This document shows, piece after piece, positions 8,489 through 17,783 of a DNA stretch of 64,000 nucleotides. The stretch is taken from assembly GCF_902702915.1 (NCBI RefSeq), contig NZ_LR738849.1, forward strand, positions 2,744,001 through 2,808,000. Reading direction: 5' to 3'. A program made the translations under genes and the position numbers. This DNA comes from Desulfovibrio sp. 86 (lineage in GTDB: Bacteria; Desulfobacterota; Desulfovibrionia; Desulfovibrionales; Desulfovibrionaceae). The notes under the pieces were generated by a model that did not search any database, was not told where the DNA came from, and saw only the letters and a program-made list of their open reading frames with translations. The stretch's first letter is position 1, and each line of letters starts with the position of its first letter.

Positions 8489-8582
8489 TGCAAGCCCCGT
8501 CCCTTCGGGGCTCTGGCAATCCCCGATCTTCCATACGCTCAAGCCCCAGACCTTCGGGGCCCTGTCAATCCCTGAACTTCGA
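8489..8582. repeat. Imperfect direct repeat with terminator-like hairpins
   Basis: Two related ~50-bp segments follow the esterase gene. Each holds AAGCCCC...TTCGGGG hairpin halves and the phrase TCAATCCC or GCAATCCC. The first hairpin (AGCCCCG / CGGGGCT) could end transcription of the esterase gene. Confidence 0.45.
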
Positions 8583-8595
8583 TGCGCTGTCCGTT

Positions 8596-8747
8596 CTAGA
8601 GCATTTTCACTTTGAAAAAGTTTAAATGCTCTAACGCTGCACTTTCGTGCAGTGCGCCACAACATGCCGTGGATTCAGCCGAAAATCGCATTTTCGGCTG
8701 AATGAACATTTTGAAATGAGAAGCATTTCAAAGTTAATCTGCTCTAG
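8596..8747 (+). repeat. Dispersed repeat family A, copy A1 (152 bp)
   Basis: The element begins CTAGAGCA and ends TGCTCTAG, so its ends are inverted repeats. Inside are a short hairpin (GCTGCACTTTCGTGCAG) and a second one (TTCAGCCGAAAATCG / CATTTTCGGCTGAA). A full copy in opposite orientation lies at 26135-26286, with partial relatives elsewhere. No coding potential is seen. Confidence 0.8.
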
Positions 8748-9195
8748 GGTCGCGCGTCAGCCGTGCAGCCTTGAGCCGCTCTTCAGCCTTGCAGGCTGCT
8801 GGGCTGAATTTCATTCGTAAATCGATCCAGTATAATTCAATTTTATAAGTGAGTTACTCAAAGTTTCCGCCGGGCGGTTCCTGCCCGAAAGACGTGTCAC
8901 GCGCTCGCTCCTTTTGCATGCCGTAGCGGTATGATGGTATGACAATATGATAAAATGTGTAACATTATTATATAATTAGGTTTACAGTATTACATTTTAT
9001 ATACACTATAATCGTACTCTGTATTGATAGCATTTAAAAATTCAATGATTAATGAAGTATGTATTGCAACTGGCTTTATATAAATTAAAACTATCACGAA
9101 TGGAAAATACACGTGAAAAAAATAATTTAATTGCCCTGATTATTCTTTCTGTGTTTTATTTACCTCATAAGTGAAAATTCTATGAGAGGGTGACA
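8748..9195. other. AT-rich intergenic island
   Basis: From about 8930 to 9185 the sequence turns strongly AT-rich, unlike the rest of the window. It holds TATAAT at 9007-9012 and several AT runs, so it is a probable promoter region for the small secreted protein at 9196. No other gene is visible here. The base composition suggests acquired DNA or a nucleoid-protein-silenced promoter. Confidence 0.5.
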
Positions 9196-9621
9196 ATGCT
9201 CAGAGGGATGGTTTTCTTCATGGCAATTATTGTCGCTATTTTTTGCCTTCAATTGGCAATAAATGGTGGCGTGTTGCAGTCACATGGAGATGTGTCGTCC
9301 TGTGAGTCTGTGATGCAGCAGAAGACCTGTCTTTCTTTGCTTGCAGTAGTTGATATGAATGTGCATGGACCGCCAAACATCAGTGCGGGCAGCGCAAAAG
9401 AGTCTTCAACCAGATCGGAAAGCCTTAAAAATACCATGCCCGGATGGGCAAAGTATGATGTTGAAGACCTGCCTCAGATTAAATATGCTTTTTTAAAGAT
9501 ATTTCACCACGATCCAACTGAAAATTTTGGATTGTCTCCTTTGTCCGAAGCTCCCACGTGGTCGGACAAAAGCAAACTTCGCACCCTGCGTCCCCCTGTG
9601 CGGGCAGCGCCGCACGCCTGA
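9196..9621 (+). CDS. Small hypothetical exported or membrane-anchored protein
   Basis: I do not recognise this 141-residue protein. The ATG at 9196 follows a GAGAGGG ribosome site, which favours it over the GTG two codons upstream. Residues 4-22 form one hydrophobic segment, so the product is probably exported or anchored by its N-terminus. The rest is polar and contains two cysteines close together (SCESVMQQKTC) that could form a disulfide in the periplasm. The gene stands alone between an AT-rich island and the dctA gene and has lower GC than its neighbours, a hint of horizontal origin. Confidence 0.5.
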   Translation: MLRGMVFFMAIIVAIFCLQLAINGGVLQSHGDVSSCESVMQQKTCLSLLAVVDMNVHGPPNISAGSAKESSTRSESLKNTMPGWAKYDVEDLPQIKYAFLKIFHHDPTENFGLSPLSEAPTWSDKSKLRTLRPPVRAAPHA

Positions 9622-9781
9622 CAATAATTCTGCCTAACTTACCACAAGCACACGCAAAACTGAGACAGCACATGTCCCGGTCCGGTTCCGTGGCAAAAGC
9701 TTCCGGCTGTAAAGCCGCGTAGCCTCTGGATGCTGTTTCTAAATAACACGCCTTCAACAGCATTACTTAAAGGTGGAACGT

Positions 9782-11107
9782 ATGCTTAAGTATCTGAGAG
9801 TATTGTATGTACAAGTGTTGATTGCAATTATGATCGGTATTTTGCTGGGGCATTTCTATCCGCAGATGGCGATAAAAATGCAGCCTCTTGGCAAGATGTT
9901 CATCAACCTGATCAAAATGATCATCGCGCCGCTCATTTTTTCCACAGTTGTGACAGGCATCGCGGGCATGAACGACATCAAGGCCGTGGGTAGAACGGGC
10001 GGTCTTGCAATCATCTACTTTACCGGCATAACCCTGCTGGCTCTGATTATCGGCCTTGTGGTCGTAAATCTGGTTCAGCCCGGCGCGGGCATGAATGTTG
10101 ACGTGAGCACCTTTGACGCCGCCGACAAGAGCATTGCCGCCCAATACGCTGGTAAGGCCAAAGACAATAACCTTATTAGCTTCTTCATGAATATCATTCC
10201 GCATACCTTTGTTTCCGCATTTACCAGCGGCGAGATACTGCAGGTTCTGCTTGTGGCCATCATCTTCGCTTTTGCCCTGAATTTCAGCGGCGCCAAGGGC
10301 CAGCTGTGCTTTGACCTCATCAAGAGCCTTTCTGAAGTGCTTTTCAAGGTCATCAATATCATCATGCGCGTCGCGCCCATTGGCGCATTTGGCGCAATGG
10401 CCTTTACCATCGGCAAGGAGGGTATAGGCTCCGTACTGGCGCTGGGTGAACTGATTTTGTGTTTTTACGCCACCAGTATCATGTTTGTAATACTGGTTCT
10501 CGGTGTTGTGGGCCTGTTCAGCGGATTCAGCATCTTCAAGTTCGTCCGGTATATTAAGGAAGAGCTGTTTATCGTTCTTGGCACGTCTTCCTCCGAATCC
10601 GTGCTGCCCAACATGCTGCGCAAGATGGAGAAGGTGGGCTGCAACAAGAGCGTCGTGGACCTGGTTATCCCGGCGGGCTACTCCTTTAACCTGGACGGCA
10701 CGGCCATCTACCTGACCATGGCGGCGGTATTTTTGGCCCAGGCCACCAATACGCCCATGACCATTGGCGAAGAGCTCGTGCTTCTTGGCATCCTGCTGAT
10801 TTCATCCAAGGGCGCTGCGGCAGTCACTGGCGGCGGATTTATCGTGCTGGCGGGCACGCTGAGCTCTGTTGGCAAGATTCCCCCGGAAAGCATCGCCGTT
10901 ATTTTCGGCATTGACCGCTTCATGTCCGAGGCGCGCGCGCTGACCAACCTTGTGGGCAACGGCGTGGCCACCATCTTTGTTTCCAAAATGACCGGCAACC
11001 TTGATTCCGAAAAGCTGCGCCGCGTGCTTAACGGGGACACGTCGGAAATCGAAGAGGATGATGACGTTGTCGAAGCTGAGCTGGCCGCAAGCGAGGCGGA
11101 TCTTTGA
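9782..11107 (+). CDS. dctA: C4-dicarboxylate:cation symporter DctA
   Basis: The 441-residue protein matches the DAACS family nearly throughout: [19 protein letters not shown] at the N-terminus, [18 protein letters not shown], the serine-rich re-entrant loop [12 protein letters not shown], and the substrate/sodium motifs [16 protein letters not shown] and [19 protein letters not shown]. These follow E. coli DctA closely. The ATG at 9782 lies 6 bp after AAGGTGG. It would import succinate, fumarate or malate. Its neighbours downstream are fumarase, fumarate reductase and malic enzyme, which supports a C4-dicarboxylate substrate. The acidic C-terminus ([10 protein letters not shown]) is unusual but not functionally informative. 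Confidence 0.93.
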   Translation: MLKYLRVLYVQVLIAIMIGILLGHFYPQMAIKMQPLGKMFINLIKMIIAPLIFSTVVTGIAGMNDIKAVGRTGGLAIIYFTGITLLALIIGLVVVNLVQPGAGMNVDVSTFDAADKSIAAQYAGKAKDNNLISFFMNIIPHTFVSAFTSGEILQVLLVAIIFAFALNFSGAKGQLCFDLIKSLSEVLFKVINIIMRVAPIGAFGAMAFTIGKEGIGSVLALGELILCFYATSIMFVILVLGVVGLFSGFSIFKFVRYIKEELFIVLGTSSSESVLPNMLRKMEKVGCNKSVVDLVIPAGYSFNLDGTAIYLTMAAVFLAQATNTPMTIGEELVLLGILLISSKGAAAVTGGGFIVLAGTLSSVGKIPPESIAVIFGIDRFMSEARALTNLVGNGVATIFVSKMTGNLDSEKLRRVLNGDTSEIEEDDDVVEAELAASEADL

Positions 11108-11175
11108 TCCACTTCCGAACTGATGGCGCGCTGGGCGTCAACTGAAGAGGCACAAGCGAACAGACCGGGAGAGTC

Positions 11176-12021
11176 ATGAAAGAAATCCATTGCAACGACA
11201 TAGCGCAGGCAGTGGCGCGTCTGGCCATAGATGCCTGCTACCGTCTGCCTGCGGATATGGTTGAAGCCATGCGGAAAGCCCGCGAGGCCGAACCGTCGCC
11301 CGTGGGCCGCACCATACTGGATCAGTTACTGGAAAATGCGGGCATTGCCGCTGATGGGCAGATTCCTTTGTGTCAGGACACAGGAATCACAGTGGTTTTC
11401 GCCGAGATAGGACAGGATGTACACATAGTGGGCGGCGCTTTTGAAGACGCCGTCAATGAGGGGGTACGCCGGGGGTACACGGACGGTTATTTGCGCAAAT
11501 CCTGTGTGTTCGAGCCTTTGTTTGAGCGCAAAAATACGGGGGACAACACCCCGGCCGTCCTGCACTCCCGCATGGTGCCAGGCGACAGGCTGCGCCTGCG
11601 TCTGGCGCCCAAGGGGGCAGGATCGGAAAATAAAAGCGTGCTCAAAATGCTTGTGCCGGCTGACGGCATCGAGGGGGTTCGCAAGGTGGTTCTGGACGCC
11701 GTTCTGGCGGCTGGCCCCAACTCCTGTCCCCCTCTGGTCGTGGGCGTGGGCATCGGCGGCACAATGGAACTGGCCGCCCTGTGCGCCAAACGCGCTGCGG
11801 CCCGTGACCTTGAAAGCCATAACGCGGATGCGCGTTACGCGGCCTTTGAAGATGAACTGCTTGAAATGGTCAACAGAACTGGCGTCGGCCCACAGGGGCT
11901 TGGCGGCGTGACCACGGCCCTCAAGGTGCATGTGGAGTGGGCACCGACCCACATAGCCTCACTGCCGGTGGCCGTGAACATCAACTGTCACGCGGCGCGC
12001 CACGCCGAAATCGTCCTGTAG
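11176..12021 (+). CDS. Class I fumarate hydratase, alpha subunit
   Basis: A 281-residue protein of the Fe-S-dependent hydro-lyase alpha type. Cluster ligands are expected at Cys66 (PLCQDTG), the cysteine of NSCPP and that of NINCHA. The family covers two-subunit fumarase and L-tartrate dehydratase; placement between dctA and frdCAB favours fumarase (malate to fumarate). The beta subunit gene begins 8 bp after the stop. It starts at an ATG preceded by GGGAGAG. Oxygen-labile class I fumarase suits an anaerobe. Confidence 0.9.
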   Translation: MKEIHCNDIAQAVARLAIDACYRLPADMVEAMRKAREAEPSPVGRTILDQLLENAGIAADGQIPLCQDTGITVVFAEIGQDVHIVGGAFEDAVNEGVRRGYTDGYLRKSCVFEPLFERKNTGDNTPAVLHSRMVPGDRLRLRLAPKGAGSENKSVLKMLVPADGIEGVRKVVLDAVLAAGPNSCPPLVVGVGIGGTMELAALCAKRAAARDLESHNADARYAAFEDELLEMVNRTGVGPQGLGGVTTALKVHVEWAPTHIASLPVAVNINCHAARHAEIVL

Positions 12022-12029
12022 GGGGGGCC

Positions 12030-12590
12030 ATGTCTGACCAAGTCAAAAAAATACGTGCTCCTTTTGACGAAACCACGGCCCGCTCCCTGCGTGCCGGCGA
12101 CAGGGTGCTTATTTCGGGCACCATTCTGGCCGCGCGCGATGCGGCCCATAAAAGGCTGGTGGAAACACTGGACAGGGGCGAGCCCCTGCCGGTGGATCTG
12201 CAAGGGGCTGTCGTCTATTACCTGGGGCCGAGTCCGGCCCGTCCCGGGCATCCCATCGGGGCGGCCGGACCAACGACTTCAGGCCGTATGGACGCCTATA
12301 CGCCCCGCCTGCTCAAGCAGGGCCTCAAGGGCATGATTGGCAAGGGCTATCGCAGCCCTGACGTCATAAAGGCTATGGAAGAACTCGGCGTACCCTATCT
12401 GGCCGCCGTGGGCGGCGCGGGCGCGCTCATTGCCCGCAGCATCAGAAAATATACGGTGCTGGCCTATGAGGATCTGGGGCCCGAAGCCGTCGCCGCCATG
12501 GAGGTGGAGGATTTTCCCGCCATTGTGGTCATCGACAGCATGGGCGGCAATTACTACGAGGCTGGCCAGGCGCCGTACCGACGTATCTGA
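12030..12590 (+). CDS. Class I fumarate hydratase, beta subunit
   Basis: The 186-residue product matches the C-terminal domain family of Fe-S hydro-lyases: LRAGDRVLISGTILAARDAAHKR, YLGPSPARPG, GPTTSGRMDAYTP and KGYRS near the middle. The ATG at 12030 sits directly after a G7 ribosome site and 8 bp after the alpha-subunit stop. In single-chain fumarases this domain is fused to the alpha part; here the two are separate, as common in anaerobes and archaea. It completes the substrate pocket of the alpha subunit. Confidence 0.9.
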   Translation: MSDQVKKIRAPFDETTARSLRAGDRVLISGTILAARDAAHKRLVETLDRGEPLPVDLQGAVVYYLGPSPARPGHPIGAAGPTTSGRMDAYTPRLLKQGLKGMIGKGYRSPDVIKAMEELGVPYLAAVGGAGALIARSIRKYTVLAYEDLGPEAVAAMEVEDFPAIVVIDSMGGNYYEAGQAPYRRI

Positions 12591-12644
12591 TGTGTACGTG
12601 GCGCGTCCATAGACTGTTTACGTATCATTGCACAAGGAGTTCAT

Positions 12645-13274
12645 ATGGCTTTGAGCAGAAATTCCGCTGAGGGCAAAACTCGCCTGGATTTCTGGCAGGC
12701 CGCCACAGGCGCTTTTTTGGCGCTGTTTGTGTGCGTGCACCTGCTGCTGGAAGGGACGGTGGTGATCAGCCCTGCGTTGACCAATGGCATAGCCTGGTTT
12801 CTTGAGGCCACGTGGTTGACCCACCTGGTGGCCCCTATCATTATCCTGATGGTTGTTTTTCATTTTTATATCGCGGCACGCAAGATGCCCTTTCGCGCGC
12901 ATGAGCTTGGCATCTTTGTGCGGCACAGCAAAAGCCTGAAGGATTTTGACACCTGGCTGTGGCTTGTGCAGGTCTTTACGGCCATCGCCATCCTGCTCGG
13001 CGTATTTTTTCACGTATACGCGATCATGACAGACCTTCCCATCAATGTGGCTGGCAGCGCCAAGCGCCTGCACAGCGGCTGGCTGGCCTTTTATGTTGTC
13101 TTTTTGCCCTGCGTCATCCTCCATACGGGCATTGGCGTGTACCGCCTCGCCGTGAAGTACGGCGTCTGCGTCAAGAGCGCCAAGGACATGTGCCGCAAGT
13201 GGATATGGATCGTCATGGGCTGTTATCTGTTGCTCGGCTCGCTGGCCTTGGCCCGCGTCTGGTTTCAGGGATAG
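12645..13274 (+). CDS. frdC: Fumarate reductase cytochrome b subunit FrdC
   Basis: A 209-residue membrane protein with five hydrophobic segments and histidines spaced as in di-haem FrdC of Wolinella: VCVHLLLEG, VVFHFYIAAR, VFFHVYAIM and VILHTGIGVYR. It would take electrons from menaquinol on two haems b and hand them to FrdB. It starts at an ATG after AAGGAG and precedes frdA by 8 bp. The order frdC-frdA-frdB is that of the epsilon-proteobacterial enzyme, not of E. coli. Confidence 0.92.
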   Translation: MALSRNSAEGKTRLDFWQAATGAFLALFVCVHLLLEGTVVISPALTNGIAWFLEATWLTHLVAPIIILMVVFHFYIAARKMPFRAHELGIFVRHSKSLKDFDTWLWLVQVFTAIAILLGVFFHVYAIMTDLPINVAGSAKRLHSGWLAFYVVFLPCVILHTGIGVYRLAVKYGVCVKSAKDMCRKWIWIVMGCYLLLGSLALARVWFQG

Positions 13275-13282
13275 GGGGGCGT

Positions 13283-15139
13283 ATGCGTATTTTTGAAAGT
13301 GACGTTTTGTGCATTGGCGCTGGTCTGGCCGGAGAGCGTGTGGCGGTGGAGGCCGCACAGGAGGGCTTCAGCGTTATCTGTCTTTCCGTGGTGCCGCCCA
13401 AACGCTCGCACTCCTCTGCCGCCATGGGCGGCATGCAGGCGGCTCTGGGCAACTCGATCATGGGCGAGGGCGACTGCCCCGAAATCCATTTTAACGATAC
13501 GGTGAAGGGATCTGATTGGGGCTGCGACCAGGAGGTGGCCCGTCTGTTTGCTGAAACCGGCCCCATAGCCATGCGCGAAATGGCCTGGATGGGCGTGCCC
13601 TGGAGCCGCGTGGTGCCCGGCGAGCACACCTACTACAAGGGCGGCAAGCCATTTCAGGCTACGGAAAAAAAGGAAAATGAGGGGCTTATCCATTCCCGCG
13701 CCTTTGGCGGCACCGCCAAGTGGCGTACCTGCTACACCTCGGACGGCACAGGCCATGCCGTGCTTTTCACCCTGGACAGCCGCCTGCTGCAACTGGGTGT
13801 GGATGTGCACGACCGCATGCAGGCCGAAGTGCTGGTGCACGATGGCCAGCGCTGCATGGGCTGCGTGGCCCGCGACCTGCGCACCGGTGAGCTGGTCGGG
13901 TACTTCGCCAAGGCGACGCTTATCGCCACCGGTGGATATGGCCGTATTTACCGGGCCACCACCAATGCCATCATCTGCGACGGCGGCGGCCAGATAGCGG
14001 CCCTTGAAACGGGCGTGGTGCCTCTGGGAAATATGGAGGCCGTGCAGTTTCACCCCACGGGCACGGTGCCCACGGACATTCTTGTGACCGAAGGCTGCCG
14101 TGGCGACGGCGGCACCCTGCTGGACGTGAATGAATACCGCTTCATGCCGGATTATGAGCCGGACAAGGCCGAGCTTGCCTCGCGTGACGTGGTGTCGCGC
14201 CGCATGACAGAGCATATGCGCAAGGGCTTTGGCGTGCCCAGCCCCTACGGCGAGCACCTCTGGCTGGACATCCGGCACCTGGGCGAAAAGCACATCACCA
14301 CCAATCTGCGCGAAGTGTATGACATCTCCACCCATTTCCTTGGCGTGAACCCCATACACCAACTCATCCCCGTGCGGCCCACCCATCACTACAGCATGGG
14401 CGGCGTGCGCATCAACAAGGACGGCCACGCCTACGGGCTTGAAGGGCTTTTCTCCGCCGGCGAGGCCGCCTGCTGGGATATGCACGGCTTCAACCGCCTG
14501 GGCGGCAACTCCCTGGCCGAAACCATAGTTTCCGGACGTATCGTGGGCAAAAAACTGGTGGAATTCCTGCAAGGATACGAAACCGTGTTTTCCACAGCCG
14601 AAATGAAGGCCGCCGCACTCAAGGTCAAGGATCGCATCGCCGCGCTGCTGCGCGGCACGGGCGACGGCTGCTACACCCTGCGCAACGAGATGCAGGACGT
14701 CATGATGGAGCATGTCGGCATCTTCCGTAATGGCAAGGATCTGGAGGCAGGCGTCGTCAAGCTGCAAAATCTGCTGGAGCGCTGCAAAAACATGCGCCTT
14801 GGCAGCGGCAACATCCCTGGCCCCAATGCGGAGCTTTCTATGGCCCTGCGGGTGCCCGGCATGCTCAAGCTGGCCCTGTGCACGGCCTACGGCGCGCTTA
14901 TGCGCACTGAAAGCCGGGGCGCGCACGCTCGCGAGGATCATCCGGAACGCAACGACAAGGACTGGCTTGTGCGCACCCTGGCCTATTGGAACGAGGGCGA
15001 CAGCCTCCCCACGCTCCGGTATGAGCCTGCCACGCCATTCTTCATTCTGCCTCCGGGCGACCGGGGCTATGGCGGCGGCAAGATCATCCAGGGCGACATC
15101 AAGGAAGACCAGATCGTTCCCTACGACGAGAAAGGTTAA
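13283..15139 (+). CDS. frdA: Fumarate reductase flavoprotein subunit FrdA
   Basis: The 618-residue subunit begins at the ATG at 13283 after a GGGGGG ribosome site; a longer open frame upstream overlaps frdC and is not used. IGAGLAGERVAVEAAQ is the FAD-binding fold, and KRSHSSAAMGGMQAALGN places the covalently flavinylated His at residue 43. VQFHPTG, the HLGEKHITTNLREV region and RPTHHYSMGG mark the dicarboxylate site. It reduces fumarate to succinate with electrons from FrdB. The family also runs as succinate dehydrogenase; the sequence alone does not fix the direction. Confidence 0.94.
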   Translation: MRIFESDVLCIGAGLAGERVAVEAAQEGFSVICLSVVPPKRSHSSAAMGGMQAALGNSIMGEGDCPEIHFNDTVKGSDWGCDQEVARLFAETGPIAMREMAWMGVPWSRVVPGEHTYYKGGKPFQATEKKENEGLIHSRAFGGTAKWRTCYTSDGTGHAVLFTLDSRLLQLGVDVHDRMQAEVLVHDGQRCMGCVARDLRTGELVGYFAKATLIATGGYGRIYRATTNAIICDGGGQIAALETGVVPLGNMEAVQFHPTGTVPTDILVTEGCRGDGGTLLDVNEYRFMPDYEPDKAELASRDVVSRRMTEHMRKGFGVPSPYGEHLWLDIRHLGEKHITTNLREVYDISTHFLGVNPIHQLIPVRPTHHYSMGGVRINKDGHAYGLEGLFSAGEAACWDMHGFNRLGGNSLAETIVSGRIVGKKLVEFLQGYETVFSTAEMKAAALKVKDRIAALLRGTGDGCYTLRNEMQDVMMEHVGIFRNGKDLEAGVVKLQNLLERCKNMRLGSGNIPGPNAELSMALRVPGMLKLALCTAYGALMRTESRGAHAREDHPERNDKDWLVRTLAYWNEGDSLPTLRYEPATPFFILPPGDRGYGGGKIIQGDIKEDQIVPYDEKG

Positions 15140-15153
15140 GGGAGGCAAGCTCA

Positions 15154-15945
15154 ATGGGACGCAATCTTACGTTCGAGATATTCCGCTATAATCCACTGGA
15201 TGCCGGGTCCTACCCGCACATGCAGAAATTCCAGCTTGAAGAGCATCCAAGCATGACGCTCTTTATCGCGCTGAATCTTATCCGCGAAAAGCAGGACCCC
15301 TCCTTGCAGTTTGATTTCTGCTGCCGCGCAGGCATCTGCGGTTCCTGCGGCATGGTGATCAACGGGCGGCCCGGCCTGGCATGCCACACGCAAACCTGTG
15401 ACCTGCCGGACCACATAACCCTGCACCCCCTGCCGGTTTTCAAACTGCTGGGCGATCTCTCCGTGGACACGGGCACGTGGTTTCGCAATGTGGGCCAGAA
15501 GATCGAATCGTGGATACACACCAGCAAGGCCTTTGATCCGGCGGCGCAGGAAGAACGCATGGACAATGAGCTCGCCACCCAGATATTCGAACTGGACAGG
15601 TGCATTGAGTGCGGCTGCTGCGTGGCGGCCTGCGGCACGGCCCGCATGCGTGAAGACTTCATCGGGGCCACGGCCATCAACCGTATGGCGCGCTTCTATA
15701 TCGATCCGAGAGACAACCGCACCCCGGCCGATTATTACGACCTCATCGGCGACGACCAGGGTGTTTTCGGCTGCATGGGCCTGCTGGCCTGCGACAGCGT
15801 GTGCCCCAAGCAACTGCCCCTGCACGACCAGCTGGGCATCATGCGGCGTATGGTGAGTATGGAATCCGTGCGCGGCATACTGCCGGAATTCCTGCGTAAA
15901 AAAATGCAGGGCTGCGGCCATTCGCATTGCGGCGGCAAGGACTAG
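15154..15945 (+). CDS. frdB: Fumarate reductase iron-sulfur subunit FrdB
   Basis: A 263-residue protein with the ligands for three clusters: CCRAGICGSCGMVINGRPGLAC for [2Fe-2S], CIECGCCVAAC for [4Fe-4S], and CMGLLACDSVCPK for the [3Fe-4S] centre and its shared CP motif. It wires FrdC haem to FrdA flavin. The C-terminus CGHSHCGG adds a short His/Cys-rich tail of unknown use. It starts 14 bp after frdA with GGGAGGC as ribosome site, and a family-B repeat follows the gene. Confidence 0.94.
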   Translation: MGRNLTFEIFRYNPLDAGSYPHMQKFQLEEHPSMTLFIALNLIREKQDPSLQFDFCCRAGICGSCGMVINGRPGLACHTQTCDLPDHITLHPLPVFKLLGDLSVDTGTWFRNVGQKIESWIHTSKAFDPAAQEERMDNELATQIFELDRCIECGCCVAACGTARMREDFIGATAINRMARFYIDPRDNRTPADYYDLIGDDQGVFGCMGLLACDSVCPKQLPLHDQLGIMRRMVSMESVRGILPEFLRKKMQGCGHSHCGGKD

Positions 15946-16007
15946 GGCACTTTTACCTTGAAACTGCTCTGTCACCCGCGTGAACGGTGCCCGCCGTGAA
16001 GGCATAA

Positions 16008-16156
16008 GGAAACGCTGATGTATTTTGTTTGCGGCGTTGCTTAACTTTTTTGAAACAGTCGAGGACGGAACAGTCCACTCCTGCTTCAAAAAAAGATCGC
16101 GCCTTGCCAAAGGAAATACCAGCGCGTTTCCGGGAGGCTCTTTAATCAGTGCTTCC
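16008..16156 (+). repeat. Dispersed repeat family B, copy B1 (MITE-like)
   Basis: About 149 bp with inverted ends GGAAACGCTGAT and ATCAGTGCTTCC. An internal imperfect palindrome (TTTTTTGAAACAGTCGAGGA against TCCACTCCTGCTTCAAAAAA) occupies the middle. Near-identical copies lie at 20335-20486 and 53600-53753. It has no gene and looks like a non-autonomous mobile or structural RNA repeat. Confidence 0.85.
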
Positions 16157-16201
16157 ATAAGTACAGCCTGCGCGCTGTTGCGTGCCGTAACGGTCGTGCC
16201 G

Positions 16202-16232
16202 TACCCTTTGGGAATGCATATTCCTAAAGGTA
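16202..16232. promoter_or_regulatory. Operator-like palindrome upstream of malic enzyme
   Basis: TACCCTTTGGGAAT and ATTCCTAAAGGTA surround a GCAT centre, forming a nearly perfect ~30-bp palindrome about 90 bp before the malic enzyme start. Position and symmetry suit a dimeric regulator. Confidence 0.45.
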
Positions 16233-16247
16233 ACCCGTTCTCACTGC

Positions 16248-16280
16248 GCGCCAACAGGAACGAATGGGTCCTGTTGGCGC
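16248..16280 (+). promoter_or_regulatory. Leader hairpin upstream of malic enzyme
   Basis: GCGCCAACAGGA and TCCTGTTGGCGC pair perfectly over 12 bp around a 9-base loop and end 37 bp before the start codon. No T-run follows, so it is more likely an operator or mRNA leader structure than a terminator. Confidence 0.55.
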
Positions 16281-16317
16281 AACTACATAGAATGTCAGAA
16301 TATGCTAGGAGAAATTC

Positions 16318-17571
16318 ATGTCCCGTATAAAGAATCTGCGTGAAGATGCTCTGGCCATGCACAAAAATTTTCAGGGCAAGATTGAAGTGCGCGTTAAGGT
16401 GCCCGTTCGTGATGCCGACGATCTCACTCTTGCGTATTCGCCCGGCGTGGCAGAACCCTGCATGGAAATCAACCGTAATCCTGAAATGCTGGACGTGTAC
16501 ACCAACCACGGCAATTTTGTCTGCGTGGTGTCCAACGGCACAGCGGTGTTGGGCCTGGGCGACATAGGGCCCGCCGCCGCCATGCCGGTGATGGAAGGCA
16601 AAAGTCTGCTGTTCAAGACCTTTGGCGATGTGGATGCTTTTCCCATCTGCGTTGACACCAAGGACACGGCAAAAATCGTCGAGCTTGTGGAACTGATGGC
16701 CCCCACCTTTGGCGGCGTGAACCTTGAAGACATCAAGGCCCCGCAATGCTTTATCATTGAGGACGCCCTCAAGAAAAACGGCGTTTTCAAGGGACCCATC
16801 TTCCACGACGACCAGCACGGCACCGCCGTGGTCACCCTGGCCGGGCTTATCAATGCTCTCAAAGTGGTCAACAAGAAACTGGAAGACGTTACTGTGGTCA
16901 CCAGCGGCGCGGGTGCGGCCGGTATTGCCATCATCAAGCTGCTCATGGCCATGGGTCTCAAAAACGTCATCATGTGCGACACGCGCGGGGCCATCTACGA
17001 AGGCCGCGCCGAAGGCATGAATCCCTATAAGGAAGAAATCGCCCGGCGCACCAATCCGCAGAAGGTCAAGGGCGGTCTGGCCGAGGCCATCAAGGGGGCG
17101 GACGTGTTCATCGGCGTTTCCGCGCCCAACACCCTTACCGAAGACATGATCCGCAGCATGGCCAAGGACCCCATAGTCTTTGCCCAGGCCAACCCCATCC
17201 CCGAAATCTGGCCTATCCAGCGTGCGCTGGACGCCGGTGCGCGGGTGGTGTCCACGGGGCGTTCGGACTGCCCCAACCAGATAAACAATGTGCTGGCCTT
17301 TCCCGGCATCTTCCGCGGTGCTCTGGACGTGGCCGCCACGGACATCAATGACGCCATGAAGATAGCCGCGGCTTACGCCATTGCAGAACTGGTCACGGCC
17401 GATGAACTGCGGTCCGACTATATCATACCTTCAACCCTTAACGCCGATGTGGCCCCGGCCGTGGCTGCCGCCACCGCCCGCGCCGCCATAGAAAGCGGCA
17501 TTGCCCGCAACCCTGTGGATCCGGCCATTGTGGCGAAAAACCTCAAGAACAGGCTTGCTAACCGCAAGTAG
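16318..17571 (+). CDS. NAD(P)-dependent malic enzyme (oxaloacetate-decarboxylating)
   Basis: A 417-residue short-type malic enzyme without the phosphotransacetylase-like tail of MaeB. Motifs include LTLAYSPGVAEPC, GNFVCVVSNGTAVLGLGDIGP, GGVNLEDIKAPQCF, FHDDQHGTAVV (metal and catalytic residues) and the dinucleotide fold VVTSGAGAAGIAI. It converts malate to pyruvate and CO2. The ATG follows AGGAGA. It stands alone after a repeat and two palindromes but completes the local C4 pathway: fumarate to malate to pyruvate for oxidation, with fumarate reductase as electron sink. Confidence 0.93.
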   Translation: MSRIKNLREDALAMHKNFQGKIEVRVKVPVRDADDLTLAYSPGVAEPCMEINRNPEMLDVYTNHGNFVCVVSNGTAVLGLGDIGPAAAMPVMEGKSLLFKTFGDVDAFPICVDTKDTAKIVELVELMAPTFGGVNLEDIKAPQCFIIEDALKKNGVFKGPIFHDDQHGTAVVTLAGLINALKVVNKKLEDVTVVTSGAGAAGIAIIKLLMAMGLKNVIMCDTRGAIYEGRAEGMNPYKEEIARRTNPQKVKGGLAEAIKGADVFIGVSAPNTLTEDMIRSMAKDPIVFAQANPIPEIWPIQRALDAGARVVSTGRSDCPNQINNVLAFPGIFRGALDVAATDINDAMKIAAAYAIAELVTADELRSDYIIPSTLNADVAPAVAAATARAAIESGIARNPVDPAIVAKNLKNRLANRK

Positions 17572-17783
17572 AACCCTGTTGCCCTGAATTGTCCTGGCCG
17601 CTGCGAAAGCCTCGCTAGTGAAATTGCTCAAGGCTCATTGGTTCTCCAGTAGCGTGTAACAGGCAAACAGCGTTGTACCTTCTTCAGCCGTTGCCCCTGC
17701 GGGCAGCGGCTGAAGCCGTGTTTGCCCTTGGCTCAGTCTCACTATTTATCCTCCATGCAGCCACCGGTCTTTGGGTGACCCCG

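Noticed and set aside
12959-13282. Upstream extension of frdA
   Set aside because: It overlaps frdC; the ATG at 13283 has a strong ribosome site and begins exactly at the flavoprotein fold.
13265-15154. 629-codon open frame opposite frdA
   Set aside because: frdA on the other strand carries all flavoprotein motifs; the antisense frame arises from codon bias in GC-rich DNA.
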